A program made the translations under genes and the position numbers. Positions 36,925 through 46,375 of a DNA stretch of 64,000 bases are shown here, one piece after another. Each line of letters begins with the position of its first letter. The first letter of the stretch is position 1. This DNA comes from Pseudomonadota bacterium (GTDB lineage: Bacteria > Bdellovibrionota_B > Oligoflexia > Silvanigrellales > Silvanigrellaceae): assembly GCA_009926615.1 (NCBI GenBank), contig RFOM01000008.1, positions 1 through 64,000 of the forward strand, read 5' to 3'. The notes beneath the pieces were generated by a model that was given only the letters and a program-made list of their open reading frames with translations, was not told where the DNA came from and searched no databases.

Positions 36925-38682
36925 TCAGCGCTTGGACTGTGTTTCCAGTGCTATCCGGACCTGAATTTGAGAGGCGACCTCGTCGCAGTTGTTGTACTTT
37001 CTATTTGCTGCGAAGTTGCACTGCACCAGCGTGCGATCGTTTGCAAGGAAAACCGAGGGGTCCTTCACACGGCCGGATTTGAGCAAAACCGGATCAACAA
37101 CATGTTTGCATTCAGCAAGACCGTCGGGAATAACCAAATCAAGCTTGATCGGCGTGTCGCCCAATCGTGTCGGCGGTGTGTAATCACTCCTGAAAAGAAC
37201 GTCTTCCCGCGCCGCCGGCGGAGGGCTGAGTTTATCGAGCGGTGCCGGAGGAAGAAGAAGGTCAGGTTTGAGGACAGGATCAATCTGTGAGGAATTTTGA
37301 ACATGATTCAAATCTGCATGAACGACCGGACGCTTCGCCAAATTGAGCTCAAGTTTCTGTTTGCATCCTGCCTGCCCCTGACCGACACAGTAAATGGAAT
37401 TAATGACCGCGCAGATCAGCGGATCACTTTGTCGTCCTTCCACGCAGTTGCCTGTATATCCGGTTTCATCTGGCTGCCCGCACGTATATTGCATGCAATG
37501 ACCGATGATTCCTTTGCGGGTGTCTGAAATATACGCTCCCCGCGGGTCGCCTTTTTCGCCCATCTTTCTCCAGACGCGGCTGTCCCAGACGTGATAACCT
37601 TCCCGTCCTCCGACAAGAAACGCATAGCCGTTGAATTTGGTGTCGTAATAATTGCTCTTGAATTCACCGGCCGAGGAAAATCCCTCGATTTTTTGCTGCT
37701 CCGGTGTCGGTTTGTACAAACGCTGCTGAAGAAAATAAGCCCGATTCTGATCAAATCCGGAGCGAACCATACAGGTCAGTTGCGCGGGCTTTGCAGAGCC
37801 GGAATTGACTTTCGACGGAGGTGTTCCGTTGCGATCCCACTCGCAGTACTCTTCCTGATTCAACCACCCGCCCGAAAGCGGCTGACGGTAATGATTCAGC
37901 GCAGGCCGGCGGTTTCCTGAGCATGCCCATTGCGTAACAAACTTGCCGTCTGCTGCAGGTACCGCAGGTCCCGCAGAATTGGTTTTAACCGCGACTCCGC
38001 GATCACCTTTGTAGCCATGACTTCCATCGCGGATACCGAAAGTTGACAGACGTGCCAAAGCATTTGCATCCAGCGGATCACAGTTAAAATTATACGATGT
38101 GCCGTCGTACTGAACCACGTAATACATGCGGCCGGCCGGACTGTTGCTGCCGTAAACAGGCAGAAGCAAACCGCCGGCGTCTATGCTGCTGTAGCTGACA
38201 TTTTTACCGTCGACTTCGACGTAGCCCCATTTTGCCGCGGCTTCGTCAGCAGGGATCTGAAGTTCATATCCCCTGTAAATATCAAACGGAAAAGGCTGCG
38301 GCGCATCGGCAGGAATCGGCGGACGGGGAGCACCGATTGCTGTCATAATCTGAAACCTGACCCTTTTGTTTTTTGTCGTCACTGCATCTCCCGAAAACCC
38401 GAGAATGTAAGGCGTGACGGCCTGTCCTGCACTGTTGCGAACGCGCCAGACGACACGAAGTTCACCTCCCGCGCTGCCGTTGGGTGCCTTGCACGAGCTC
38501 AGTCGGGTGACCTCAAACTGGGTATCAAACTGCTGCTGGGTCAGTCCCTGAACATCCGAAGCGGAATTAAATGATCGCGGTTTGCAGGCAGACGCCAAAA
38601 CAAGCGCCGAAAGTACCGAAGACCAAAGAAACGAGCGGCCTGCGGTCGTTCTGAATCGAAATTTTCCTAAAGAAGAGAGCAT
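36925..38682 (-). CDS. Large Cys-rich lipoprotein of unknown function
   Basis: 585 residues. Lipoprotein signal with VLASAC (Cys at about residue 33). The N-terminal third is beta-rich, the middle has a Cys cluster (GHCMQYTCGQPDETGYTGNC, then AVINSIYCVGQGQAGC) and the rest is Pro-rich. About a dozen cysteines point to disulfides in the periplasm or on the surface. Not assigned to a family. ATG 38682 follows GGGAGGA. First gene of a two-gene operon with the CxxCH protein. Confidence 0.75.
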   Translation of the reverse strand: MLSSLGKFRFRTTAGRSFLWSSVLSALVLASACKPRSFNSASDVQGLTQQQFDTQFEVTRLSSCKAPNGSAGGELRVVWRVRNSAGQAVTPYILGFSGDAVTTKNKRVRFQIMTAIGAPRPPIPADAPQPFPFDIYRGYELQIPADEAAAKWGYVEVDGKNVSYSSIDAGGLLLPVYGSNSPAGRMYYVVQYDGTSYNFNCDPLDANALARLSTFGIRDGSHGYKGDRGVAVKTNSAGPAVPAADGKFVTQWACSGNRRPALNHYRQPLSGGWLNQEEYCEWDRNGTPPSKVNSGSAKPAQLTCMVRSGFDQNRAYFLQQRLYKPTPEQQKIEGFSSAGEFKSNYYDTKFNGYAFLVGGREGYHVWDSRVWRKMGEKGDPRGAYISDTRKGIIGHCMQYTCGQPDETGYTGNCVEGRQSDPLICAVINSIYCVGQGQAGCKQKLELNLAKRPVVHADLNHVQNSSQIDPVLKPDLLLPPAPLDKLSPPPAAREDVLFRSDYTPPTRLGDTPIKLDLVIPDGLAECKHVVDPVLLKSGRVKDPSVFLANDRTLVQCNFAANRKYNNCDEVASQIQVRIALETQSKR

Positions 38683-38919
38683 AAATCCTCCCAAATCCCG
38701 CTTGAAGGGGAATCGTACAGGCTAGTCTATCAAAGGCGGGCGGGCGGTCCATGTCAGTGAAATGAACAAATACACTTCTCAAAAACAGCCTGTTTTTAAA
38801 GAAACTCCGACTGAATCCCCAATTTCAGGGGGCTATTCTGAAACGAACCCATGGGTCGGACTCGGCATTGACCTGAACCCCGAAAGATTCAGTCACTCCA
38901 AAATGACGTGAGGTGTTCA

Positions 38920-39522
38920 ATGAAGCGAATAGCCGTGCTGTCCGTCGATCAGACAAAGGCGCAATTCTTCATTCTCCGCGCTGCAGAGCGGCCTTCCGAA
39001 CAATGGAGCCCCGTACTTGAACACAGAACAGAGATTATCAACCGGCATTGGTATGCCCAGCATTCCGAAACACTCACTGGCGGAACGCGCTTTTCATATC
39101 ACGTCGGCCTGTCCGGTATGGCACAAACAATGCACGGTTACGACGATCATCTTGGCCGGCATCAACGTGAAATCGACAGAAGATTCTCCCGTGAACTCTT
39201 CACGCAGATCCACAGATTTGTCAGCCGGCACAGTGCCCAAAAACTGCTGATTGCGGCAGACAGCAAAATGCTCGGAGAGATCAGGCAACAACTGGCAACC
39301 GGAGAAAAACTAAAAATTGAAGTCACCGAAATTTGTGCCAATCTCGGCAAGCTTTCACCGGTCGAACTTCATGAGCATTTGTCGGGCTTGGGTCTTCTCC
39401 CTCGCCGTTCCCCTCCGGCAGACCCTCAAAACAAATCACACTCGCGCGCGGGGCAATGGCGCAGACGTGCTGCTCCGAACCGGACAGGGGAGAACGCCTC
39501 TGAGACGGAAGATGCCGGATAA
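38920..39522 (+). CDS. Host-attachment/BaeRF-like (eRF1-fold) protein
   Basis: 200 residues; an Asp/Gln-containing first strand (RIAVLSVDQTKAQFFIL) and a basic middle resemble the family once named protein required for attachment to host cells, now seen as bacterial relatives of the eRF1 domain (BaeRF). HRFVSRHSAQKLLIAADSKM and LGEIRQQL fit its middle. The last 40 residues are disordered and basic. ATG 38920 follows GAGGTG. Biochemical role unknown; translation or ribosome-related by family inference. Confidence 0.72.
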   Translation: MKRIAVLSVDQTKAQFFILRAAERPSEQWSPVLEHRTEIINRHWYAQHSETLTGGTRFSYHVGLSGMAQTMHGYDDHLGRHQREIDRRFSRELFTQIHRFVSRHSAQKLLIAADSKMLGEIRQQLATGEKLKIEVTEICANLGKLSPVELHEHLSGLGLLPRRSPPADPQNKSHSRAGQWRRRAAPNRTGENASETEDAG

Positions 39523-39726
39523 AGACATCGGTTCACTGGAAAAAATGAACGAGCTGAGCGCTTTAGGAGAAACATCCTCATATCCAACACCCTGTTATCC
39601 GACCAGCACACATCCATAATTCAACGAAAACACCCGACTTTTGCACATTATCCTCATGTTCCTCAAAATATGACCGATATGGTTACTGCAAGAAAGAAAG
39701 CTGGTTCCGGCATCAGGAGGTTTCTA

Positions 39727-40365
39727 ATGAAGTGTCTCAACTTGTTCGTTGCAGTCGGTCTGTGCAGCACCCTCGCGGCATGTTCGTCGATGGAATTTAA
39801 AGGTGCCGGTTTATTGAAGAAGGCAGAAAAGACCACGAGCGCAATAACAGGTGAGGGAGTGGCAGCAAAATCGGAAGATCAGGCACAACCTGTTGCCGAA
39901 GACAACTCCGGCGAAGAATTGAAAAAACTTCTCGAAGCAACCGGCGAAGGTCTGGGACGCGAAGGTGGAGACATGGGCCTGAAAGACGGCTGCGCACCGA
40001 AGCGCAAGATTGTTAAGGAAGCAGCCTCCGCACAGGCAACCGCATCGCTGTTCGGACGTCGCGGCTGGGGTGGCGGCGGCGGCGCTCCTCCTCCTCCTCC
40101 GATGATCGACACAACCTTTGTTGATGCCACTGAGTGCATCTCAGATATGCTCAAGTCCGAACCATTATCTCTTTGCAGATTCAGCACGGCATCGGGAAAC
40201 CTTGCCGAGTGCGTTCGCTGGAGCCGAATCAGCCCCGAAAAGAAAGAGTCTCAAGCTGATTGCCAGCAGAAGGCCGACATTCTCAGCGGCGTGGGCACCA
40301 ATCCAATTCGTCAAGGCGCACTTCCGAAGAAAGAGTTTTTCTTCGTGTGCCAGAAAACGAAGTAA
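39727..40365 (+). CDS. Lipoprotein with Gly/Pro-rich centre
   Basis: 212 residues; lipoprotein signal TLAACSS (Cys19). A low-complexity stretch RRGWGGGGGAPPPPP (about residues 112-126) divides a helical acidic half from a Cys-containing C-terminal half (four or five Cys). Not recognised. ATG 39727 follows AGGAGG. Followed 42 bases later by the cytochrome-like lipoprotein gene. Confidence 0.72.
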   Translation: MKCLNLFVAVGLCSTLAACSSMEFKGAGLLKKAEKTTSAITGEGVAAKSEDQAQPVAEDNSGEELKKLLEATGEGLGREGGDMGLKDGCAPKRKIVKEAASAQATASLFGRRGWGGGGGAPPPPPMIDTTFVDATECISDMLKSEPLSLCRFSTASGNLAECVRWSRISPEKKESQADCQQKADILSGVGTNPIRQGALPKKEFFFVCQKTK

Positions 40366-40407
40366 GCCGAAAACGGTATCCGCAATATTGAAACGGGAGG
40401 GGTTCCG

Positions 40408-42138
40408 GTGTTTGCGGGCGAGGTTGCAAAAAGACTTCTTTTATTAACTCTCGCTCTCAGCTCCTGCACGGAAGCACCGCCTTCTCCCGTACCTCCCAAA
40501 AAACCTACAGGTCAGACAGGCGACAAAAACTCAGCAACCGCCAAAGGCTCGCAAGCAAATTTAGCCTTCGACAATGCAAAAAATCTTGTAAACAAATACT
40601 GCAATCAATGTCACGGCCTCAATCAGTCCAATTCCGGCGGCCTGACCAACATCACCGACCTTGCGCAGAAAATTGCAGACGGTCTGATTATTGCCGGCAA
40701 GCCGGAGACCTCAAAACTTTACGAGCGAATGACATCCAAAACTTCACCCATGCCGCCCGCGGGCTCCTCCAAACCCACAGCCGAGGAACTTGAAGCATTC
40801 AAAAAATGGATTGCCGACGGTGCAAATACAAAGACCACGGATGCATCGGCAAAGCCTGTTGTTTCGGAAGATCAGCTTCTCAAGGACGCAACTCTCGATC
40901 TCATTAAAGAAGTCCCGAACGAAGCGGACCGAAAAAATGTCCGCTATCTGTCTCTCGCAGCGATGCAAAACGGCGGCGCAGGCGCCGATGCCATGCAGAT
41001 TCTTCAGCAAGCCTCAGCGAAACTTTTGAATTCAGTTTCAAAAAGCACGACTGTCTTCAAACTCAAAGTATCAGCCAAAAATCCGCTGCTCATCCAATTC
41101 CGGCTGAGCGATCTGGAATGGTCAAATGCCGACTGGGAGAACATCATCAAGCGTTATCCCTATCAAATTGTTCCGGACGAACGTAAATTGCTTGCGGTCC
41201 TTCAGGAACAGACCGGCACATCGCTCCCAGTGATTCGTGCGGACTGGCTTGTCGCAACCGCGAGCCGCCCGCCGCTTTACTACGAGCTGCTCGAATCACC
41301 GAATAAATTACAGGATTTTACAAAACTCCTCTCGATCGATCTTCCGAACACTCAAAAGTCAGGTAACATCATGCGCGCGGCATTCAACAACTCCGAAGTT
41401 GCCGACCATTCACGCGTGATTGAGCGGGTGGAATCATCGACAAATTTTATCATGTGGCACAGCTACGAATTCGGTACCGCAAAGGATGACAAAAATCCCT
41501 TTGTAAAACCTCTCGGACCGGCTCCGGTCTTTGGTGACGCAGCAAAAAATCTTGCTTTCGTTCCAGACGGCAAGGAAATTATTTACACGCTGCCCAACGG
41601 ATTTTTCGGTTTTTATGTATCCGACCACAATGATGTCCGCTTGGATGAGGCTCATACCCGCGCAAGAAATGCGGGTGTCGTCGCCGGCGTTGCGATTGTC
41701 GGAGTTGCCTGCATGACCTGCCATTCGCAGGGCCTGCTCGAAAAAAGGGACCAAGTTCGCGATGCAGTCCTCAAACGCGTTGACCTGCCTTCAGATGCTT
41801 TGGATCTGATAAAGAAAATTTATACCGAGCCTGCAACTTTTACGTCTAAAATAAAAGACGACACAATGATTTATCAGAACGCTCTAAAAGAGGCGGGTGT
41901 CGATTTCAGCAAGCCGGATCCGGTGTCTCAAATTTTCAAAACATTCAACGACAGCGTATCTCTGCGCATTGCAGCAGGTGAACTTGGAACATCCGAGGAG
42001 AGAGTCAAAAAGGCAATCGAGGGCTCATTGCCGCTTACAAATTCCATGTCTGCCCTGACAACCGGAAGCAGTGTCTCGCGGGCAAATTTTTCGACCAACT
42101 TTCAGGCCCTGATGAGTGCGGTTTACAGCGTGAAATAG
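40408..42138 (+). CDS. Di-haem c-type cytochrome-like lipoprotein
   Basis: 576 residues. Lipoprotein-like signal LALSSC; then a cytochrome-c-like domain with CNQCH (about residue 67) and MPPAGSSKPTAEELEAFKKW, the tail typical of planctomycete-type cytochrome C domains; a second haem motif CMTCH lies near 433. The remainder is unrecognised. Expected in the periplasm, electron transfer or redox enzyme. The start is GTG 40408 after GGGAGGGG. Part of a rightward series of surface or periplasmic proteins. Confidence 0.8.
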   Translation: MFAGEVAKRLLLLTLALSSCTEAPPSPVPPKKPTGQTGDKNSATAKGSQANLAFDNAKNLVNKYCNQCHGLNQSNSGGLTNITDLAQKIADGLIIAGKPETSKLYERMTSKTSPMPPAGSSKPTAEELEAFKKWIADGANTKTTDASAKPVVSEDQLLKDATLDLIKEVPNEADRKNVRYLSLAAMQNGGAGADAMQILQQASAKLLNSVSKSTTVFKLKVSAKNPLLIQFRLSDLEWSNADWENIIKRYPYQIVPDERKLLAVLQEQTGTSLPVIRADWLVATASRPPLYYELLESPNKLQDFTKLLSIDLPNTQKSGNIMRAAFNNSEVADHSRVIERVESSTNFIMWHSYEFGTAKDDKNPFVKPLGPAPVFGDAAKNLAFVPDGKEIIYTLPNGFFGFYVSDHNDVRLDEAHTRARNAGVVAGVAIVGVACMTCHSQGLLEKRDQVRDAVLKRVDLPSDALDLIKKIYTEPATFTSKIKDDTMIYQNALKEAGVDFSKPDPVSQIFKTFNDSVSLRIAAGELGTSEERVKKAIEGSLPLTNSMSALTTGSSVSRANFSTNFQALMSAVYSVK

Positions 42139-42161
42139 ACGATAACGGAGGGATCATCAGG

Positions 42162-42776
42162 TTGAGGCAGTCGTGGAAGGATATAAGACACACACTCATC
42201 CAGTTCCTCCGAAACCCTTCGGAAATCGGTACGATTGTTCCTTCATCGCGTTTTTTGGCCGGAAAAATGATCAACTGTGTCGATTTCGAAAAGGCATCGA
42301 CAATCGTCGAGCTCGGCGCAGGAACGGGGGCAATTACCGGTGAGATGCTTCGCCGCAGCAGCGCGGCCAATCGAATCCTTATTATCGACTTGAACAGCGA
42401 TGCGGTATCGATCCTCAAGGAACGGCTGAAGGCGTTTTCGAACGTTGAAGTCGTCTTGGGCGATGCCCGCGCGCTGCCGGATATCCTGCAAAGCAGAAAC
42501 ATCAGCCTCGTTGAGGCGATTTTTTCAAGTCTGCCGTACGCAAGTCTTGGGACCGAAATCACTCGGGATATTCTCAAAAGTGCATCGGATGTTTTGGCTC
42601 CGGAAGGACATTTCGTCGCTTTTCAGTACACGCCTTTGCACAGGAATTTGTTTGAAAGGCATTTTTCAATACGTTCGGCAAAAATAGAATTCCGCAATCT
42701 GCCGCCGGCAATTGTCTACGACTGTGTGTCAAAAACAGAACCCCGCAGGTATGCCCCCGATAAAAAAACCGCGTAG
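42162..42776 (+). CDS. Phospholipid N-methyltransferase-like SAM methyltransferase (PmtA type)
   Basis: 204 residues. FLRNPSEIGTIVPSSRFLA at the N-terminus and the SAM motif VELGAGTGAITGEML are typical of PmtA-like enzymes, which methylate phosphatidylethanolamine toward phosphatidylcholine; the KsgA-like fold is shared. Later SSLPYASL and GHFVAFQYT fit. TTG 42162 follows GGAGGGA; no better start exists. Located between two lipoprotein genes on the same strand. Confidence 0.83.
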   Translation: MRQSWKDIRHTLIQFLRNPSEIGTIVPSSRFLAGKMINCVDFEKASTIVELGAGTGAITGEMLRRSSAANRILIIDLNSDAVSILKERLKAFSNVEVVLGDARALPDILQSRNISLVEAIFSSLPYASLGTEITRDILKSASDVLAPEGHFVAFQYTPLHRNLFERHFSIRSAKIEFRNLPPAIVYDCVSKTEPRRYAPDKKTA

Positions 42777-42807
42777 AATTTGAATTATATCAATCAAGGG
42801 TGCAGGC

Positions 42808-44028
42808 ATGAAATTTGCAAAAAAATTCAAAATTCCTGTTTTTGCCATAATTGCAGCCGGAACGGCCTCCTGCAAACCGACGCAGTTTGTGTCTGCACAA
42901 AAGCCCTCCGCACTTTCCAGTACCGGAATTCCGCTTTCGTGCGAGCAGGAAAAGTCTAAGAGCATCCAGCTGAAGTCCGGAGAAGCCATTGTTCTGAATC
43001 TTCCCAAAAATTGTCTCTCTGAAGGAAAGTCGGACAAAAAGCCTGCCGACATCGTATTCGTCGTTGATATCACTGCCAGCATGGAAGACAGCCTCAACAC
43101 CGTAAAAAATGGTGTCGGGCAGTTCGCGCTCCGCCTTCGTCAGGAAAAGGGTTGGGATGCCAGATTTGCTGCGATTGGCTATCGGGACCGTGTGGTGCAG
43201 ATGATTCCTTTTACCGACGAGTCGACTCTCGCCTCATCCGCAAAAGGCTGGTACGCCGACGGCGGCGACGACCTTCAGGAAGCAGGTCAATCCGCGCTTG
43301 AAACCGCAGTGAAACTCATTGTTCAGGACGCTCAGGCAAACCCTGCACGCGCCAAATCGGACAAAGTCATTCTTTATATCGCAGATGCCATTTCATTTGC
43401 TCTCAACGGCAATCACAGGGACTTCTCCACGGCCGAACTTGAGTCAGTTTTTCGTGCGGTTCCGGCGGATCTGAAGTCACAGTTGAAGTTCTACCACTCA
43501 ACCGCAAAAGAGGTTGAAGCCTGCACTCTTCCAACGATGTTCGGTTGTGCCCGAAAGGCATTGTCGGAAGACTACGCAGCACGAAAGCAAATGACGGCGC
43601 TGGCCTCAAATCTCGGTCTTCGGAGCAAAGGCTTCGAATTTCCGTTCACCGAATCAATCATGCTCAGCGAATTTATTGATGAGTTCACACCTGATCGTTC
43701 CTGCAGTTTGAAGTCTGCGTTTGTCAAAAATGCAAAGGGTCAGGAAGTTGCCAAAACCGATGACAAAGGCGCGCTCAAACTGCCCCGCACCGAATCGGGC
43801 AATCCTCTAAGTCTTGAAATCGAGCGCTGTTGTTCGAGTTCACCCTCAACTGCACCGTCAAATGCCTTGGGTCCCTCAGGCTCAGGTGCAGGGGCAGGAG
43901 CAGGAGCAGGGGCAAGCTCGGCCTCCACGGACAAGCTTCCCACTCCTGCCCCAAAAGCAGCGTCTTCAGACGGCGCGACGGGAGGCTTCTGCAGCTCCTC
44001 CAAAAACACAATATCCTTGAGTTTTTAA
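42808..44028 (+). CDS. VWA-domain lipoprotein
   Basis: 406 residues. Lipobox GTASC (Cys22). A von Willebrand A domain (about 78-285) has a MIDAS-like DITAS (usual DxSxS) in IVFVVDITASMED and AIGYRDRVVQ. Its C-terminus is low-complexity Ser, Pro and a (Gly-Ala)5 run. VWA lipoproteins bind partner proteins at the cell surface or periplasm. Two Cys pairs in the tail (RCCSSS, GGFCSSS). ATG 42808. Confidence 0.82.
   Translation: MKFAKKFKIPVFAIIAAGTASCKPTQFVSAQKPSALSSTGIPLSCEQEKSKSIQLKSGEAIVLNLPKNCLSEGKSDKKPADIVFVVDITASMEDSLNTVKNGVGQFALRLRQEKGWDARFAAIGYRDRVVQMIPFTDESTLASSAKGWYADGGDDLQEAGQSALETAVKLIVQDAQANPARAKSDKVILYIADAISFALNGNHRDFSTAELESVFRAVPADLKSQLKFYHSTAKEVEACTLPTMFGCARKALSEDYAARKQMTALASNLGLRSKGFEFPFTESIMLSEFIDEFTPDRSCSLKSAFVKNAKGQEVAKTDDKGALKLPRTESGNPLSLEIERCCSSSPSTAPSNALGPSGSGAGAGAGAGASSASTDKLPTPAPKAASSDGATGGFCSSSKNTISLSF
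43885..43914 (+). repeat. Gly-Ala codon repeat in the VWA lipoprotein
   Basis: Five near-perfect copies of a 6-base GGNGCA unit encoding (GA)5, with a codon pattern (GGTGCAGGGGCAGGAGCA) that could slip in replication; length changes keep the frame. Confidence 0.8.
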
Positions 44029-44188
44029 CTCAACCTCAAGGAAAACCCCGTCTTCAGAAAGCGGTCAAAACACGTTGTGAAAATCGGCTCTTTGAACTAG
44101 AGATCCGGCTCTGCAAAAGCGTTTTTCGCAACGGCTGCGCCGGACTGTCGGGCGCGTCACAGTGTGCAGGCTCCGGAGACATTTCCTC

Positions 44189-45112
44189 ATGACTTCCAGA
44201 CGAATTTTTATATCTGCATTTCTAATTTCAGTTGCTGCCGGTCTGCTGCCGGCAACCGGCCATGCCGAATCTACTTTGGTGAACAGCGCAGATTTTACTA
44301 AAATCCGTTGCAATTCTTCCGGCCGCACAACGCTGACAACATGGAAAGGGAACGTGACCACAACCGGAACTGCGTCCGACAAAAGCAGCACACTTTTCAA
44401 AATTGCAGGTTTCAACGTTGCCCGCTGCTTCAGGGATAATGCGGGCGACCTGATTGTTTCATCGCGGGAAATGACTTTTTATCTTGATCCGTCCACAGGG
44501 GAAGTCCTGCGGAACTGGCAAAATCCTTGGAACGGAGAATCACTGCCGGTTGTTCATATTGCCAATGCACTCGTGCAGCAAAAAATCCCGCAGGCAACGT
44601 CACTCACGGCAGAATCGTCGGGCGAAACAACAATTCTGAGGATTGATGTCCCGCTGAGTTATCCCAACCCTTTGGGCAAGGATCCGCGGTTTGCCGATTA
44701 TTCACCCGATAGCAGTTATAAAGCACACGAGTCTTTTTCTTATGTTTTCTCCCGCAGAGATTTGATGAACATTCAGCAGCTGGATGAAGTCAAAAATGTA
44801 CAGGTCAGCTGGACACGCGTCAGTCCATGGCTGCCTTGGATGAAAATGAAAGGCGTATCAGGTCAGCTGGTCTTCAATGCCATTGTGCAAAAACACGAGG
44901 ATTCCGCCGAATTGCCTGAACTTTTCAAAGGCGAAATAGCCCGCTCCGGAACTGAATTGTATCTGGACGCTCCGCAGTGCATTGTCAGCAACAAACCGAA
45001 CGTTTCAAGCTGGACTTATTTCAGGGACCATTTCGATGCGTTTCTGACAAAAGCAGTTTTTCCCCGTCCGGAGCCCGCATCGCTGGCACAGGAAGAATGC
45101 ACAGCGCGATAA
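44189..45112 (+). CDS. Exported DUF1838-family protein
   Basis: 307 residues with a signal peptide (cleaved after GHAES region). The segment FYLDPSTGEVLRNWQNPWNG, followed by VVHIANALV and SWTRVSPWLPWMKM, matches DUF1838, a family of unknown function. ATG 44189 has GGAGA upstream. The stop codon is directly adjacent to the stop of the convergent lipoprotein gene, leaving no room for a terminator between them. Confidence 0.83.
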   Translation: MTSRRIFISAFLISVAAGLLPATGHAESTLVNSADFTKIRCNSSGRTTLTTWKGNVTTTGTASDKSSTLFKIAGFNVARCFRDNAGDLIVSSREMTFYLDPSTGEVLRNWQNPWNGESLPVVHIANALVQQKIPQATSLTAESSGETTILRIDVPLSYPNPLGKDPRFADYSPDSSYKAHESFSYVFSRRDLMNIQQLDEVKNVQVSWTRVSPWLPWMKMKGVSGQLVFNAIVQKHEDSAELPELFKGEIARSGTELYLDAPQCIVSNKPNVSSWTYFRDHFDAFLTKAVFPRPEPASLAQEECTAR

Positions 45113-46315
45113 TTATTCCTGTTCAAAGAAATCTTTGAGCACACTGAATGCTTTGACTCCGGCGCGCAGCCGGTAGTCGTAGCGGACTGTATTTACGGGA
45201 TTGTCATCACGTCCGGAATCCGCGTCGCCGGCATTGACCAAGGCAACGTCCGGAGCAACAAATCCGCCGTTGAGTTCAAAGCCGTTGCAGGTTCTCCACA
45301 GCAGATAATCGCTTGCATAAAGGAATGCATCAACACGGTTGACCAAGACCGAGCGATCCCAAATGTGATTGTTCTGCACGGCGCAATCCTTCTTTTTGGC
45401 AAGCGCAACGTACTCTTCGATACTCAGCGGCGGAGTTCCCTTTGTGCTGGAGTTTTTTCCGAGATTTGCATGCCTCCAGCTCGGATTTGTCAAAAATGCC
45501 TTATCCGGCAGTCCGACTGTGATTTGACCGAGTGAAAACAAATAAAGACCGTCATTTTTGGCATCAATAGCCTTCTTTGCTTTTTCTTTTGCTGCGACCG
45601 GATCCGTACCGAACGGGTAAGGAGACACCATGCCCTGCAAATCTCTCACAATAAAAATATTGCGTGCATATATTGTTCCGACACCTTTGTATTTTCCCCC
45701 GATGACAACGTCGCCGTCGACAAAGACTTCCCCTGAAATTTCAATCGGGCCGCCATTATCAACGATTGTCAGATTGCCTGTGTGTTTGTCTGTAATTGTT
45801 GTGCCGCCGGCTTTGATCGTACCTTTGGTCTTGCCGTCAAGCTGCGCCTTGCCCACAACGGGAAACGAAATCTTGCCGCCGGAATCCTTTGTCGTCGGAA
45901 AAATCTTCAAATCTGAATTTTTATAATTGGAGGACACTTTGGAACTCTGCGTACCGCGAGTCAACGCCTTGGGCACTTCGTTTGTTCCAAAAAGAGTGCC
46001 TAAAACTCTTAAACCTTCTCCTGCACGCTGATGCATTTCGGCATCGACCGGAAACTGAATTCCGCCGACATCTCCCTCAATTTTCATATGACAGAAAAGA
46101 CACTGAACACTTTTTGTGAGAATGGCCACGTTGAATAATTTTTCAGACACGGCCTCTGCAACCGGAGACTGGGTTTTGGCACCGCCGGCAACGTCTTCAC
46201 CGAGGGGTTTGACGCCGGACTTCGGTTTTCGCACAGGGGGCGGCGTGCCTTGATAGGACCCTTCCTGAGAACAGCCCGAAAGCAATACGATGAATGCCAA
46301 CAAAGCATGTCTCAT
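45113..46315 (-). CDS. Lipoprotein with one CxxCH motif and a beta-repeat region
   Basis: 400 residues. Lipobox LLSGC (Cys15), a haem motif CLFCHMK near residue 75, then a beta-helix-like run (IEISGEVFVDGDVVIGGKYK) that resembles bactofilin or PilX-type repeats, and a Cys-containing C-terminal part. Function unknown. ATG 46315 follows GGAGGA. The MFS gene lies 60 bases downstream of nothing in common: it is on the same strand upstream, ending at 46376. Confidence 0.72.
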   Translation of the reverse strand: MRHALLAFIVLLSGCSQEGSYQGTPPPVRKPKSGVKPLGEDVAGGAKTQSPVAEAVSEKLFNVAILTKSVQCLFCHMKIEGDVGGIQFPVDAEMHQRAGEGLRVLGTLFGTNEVPKALTRGTQSSKVSSNYKNSDLKIFPTTKDSGGKISFPVVGKAQLDGKTKGTIKAGGTTITDKHTGNLTIVDNGGPIEISGEVFVDGDVVIGGKYKGVGTIYARNIFIVRDLQGMVSPYPFGTDPVAAKEKAKKAIDAKNDGLYLFSLGQITVGLPDKAFLTNPSWRHANLGKNSSTKGTPPLSIEEYVALAKKKDCAVQNNHIWDRSVLVNRVDAFLYASDYLLWRTCNGFELNGGFVAPDVALVNAGDADSGRDDNPVNTVRYDYRLRAGVKAFSVLKDFFEQE

Positions 46316-46375
46316 AGCTGCATCCTCCGACGAGTGTATCGGAAGAATGGACTTTTTACTTTATTTCACGGAATT

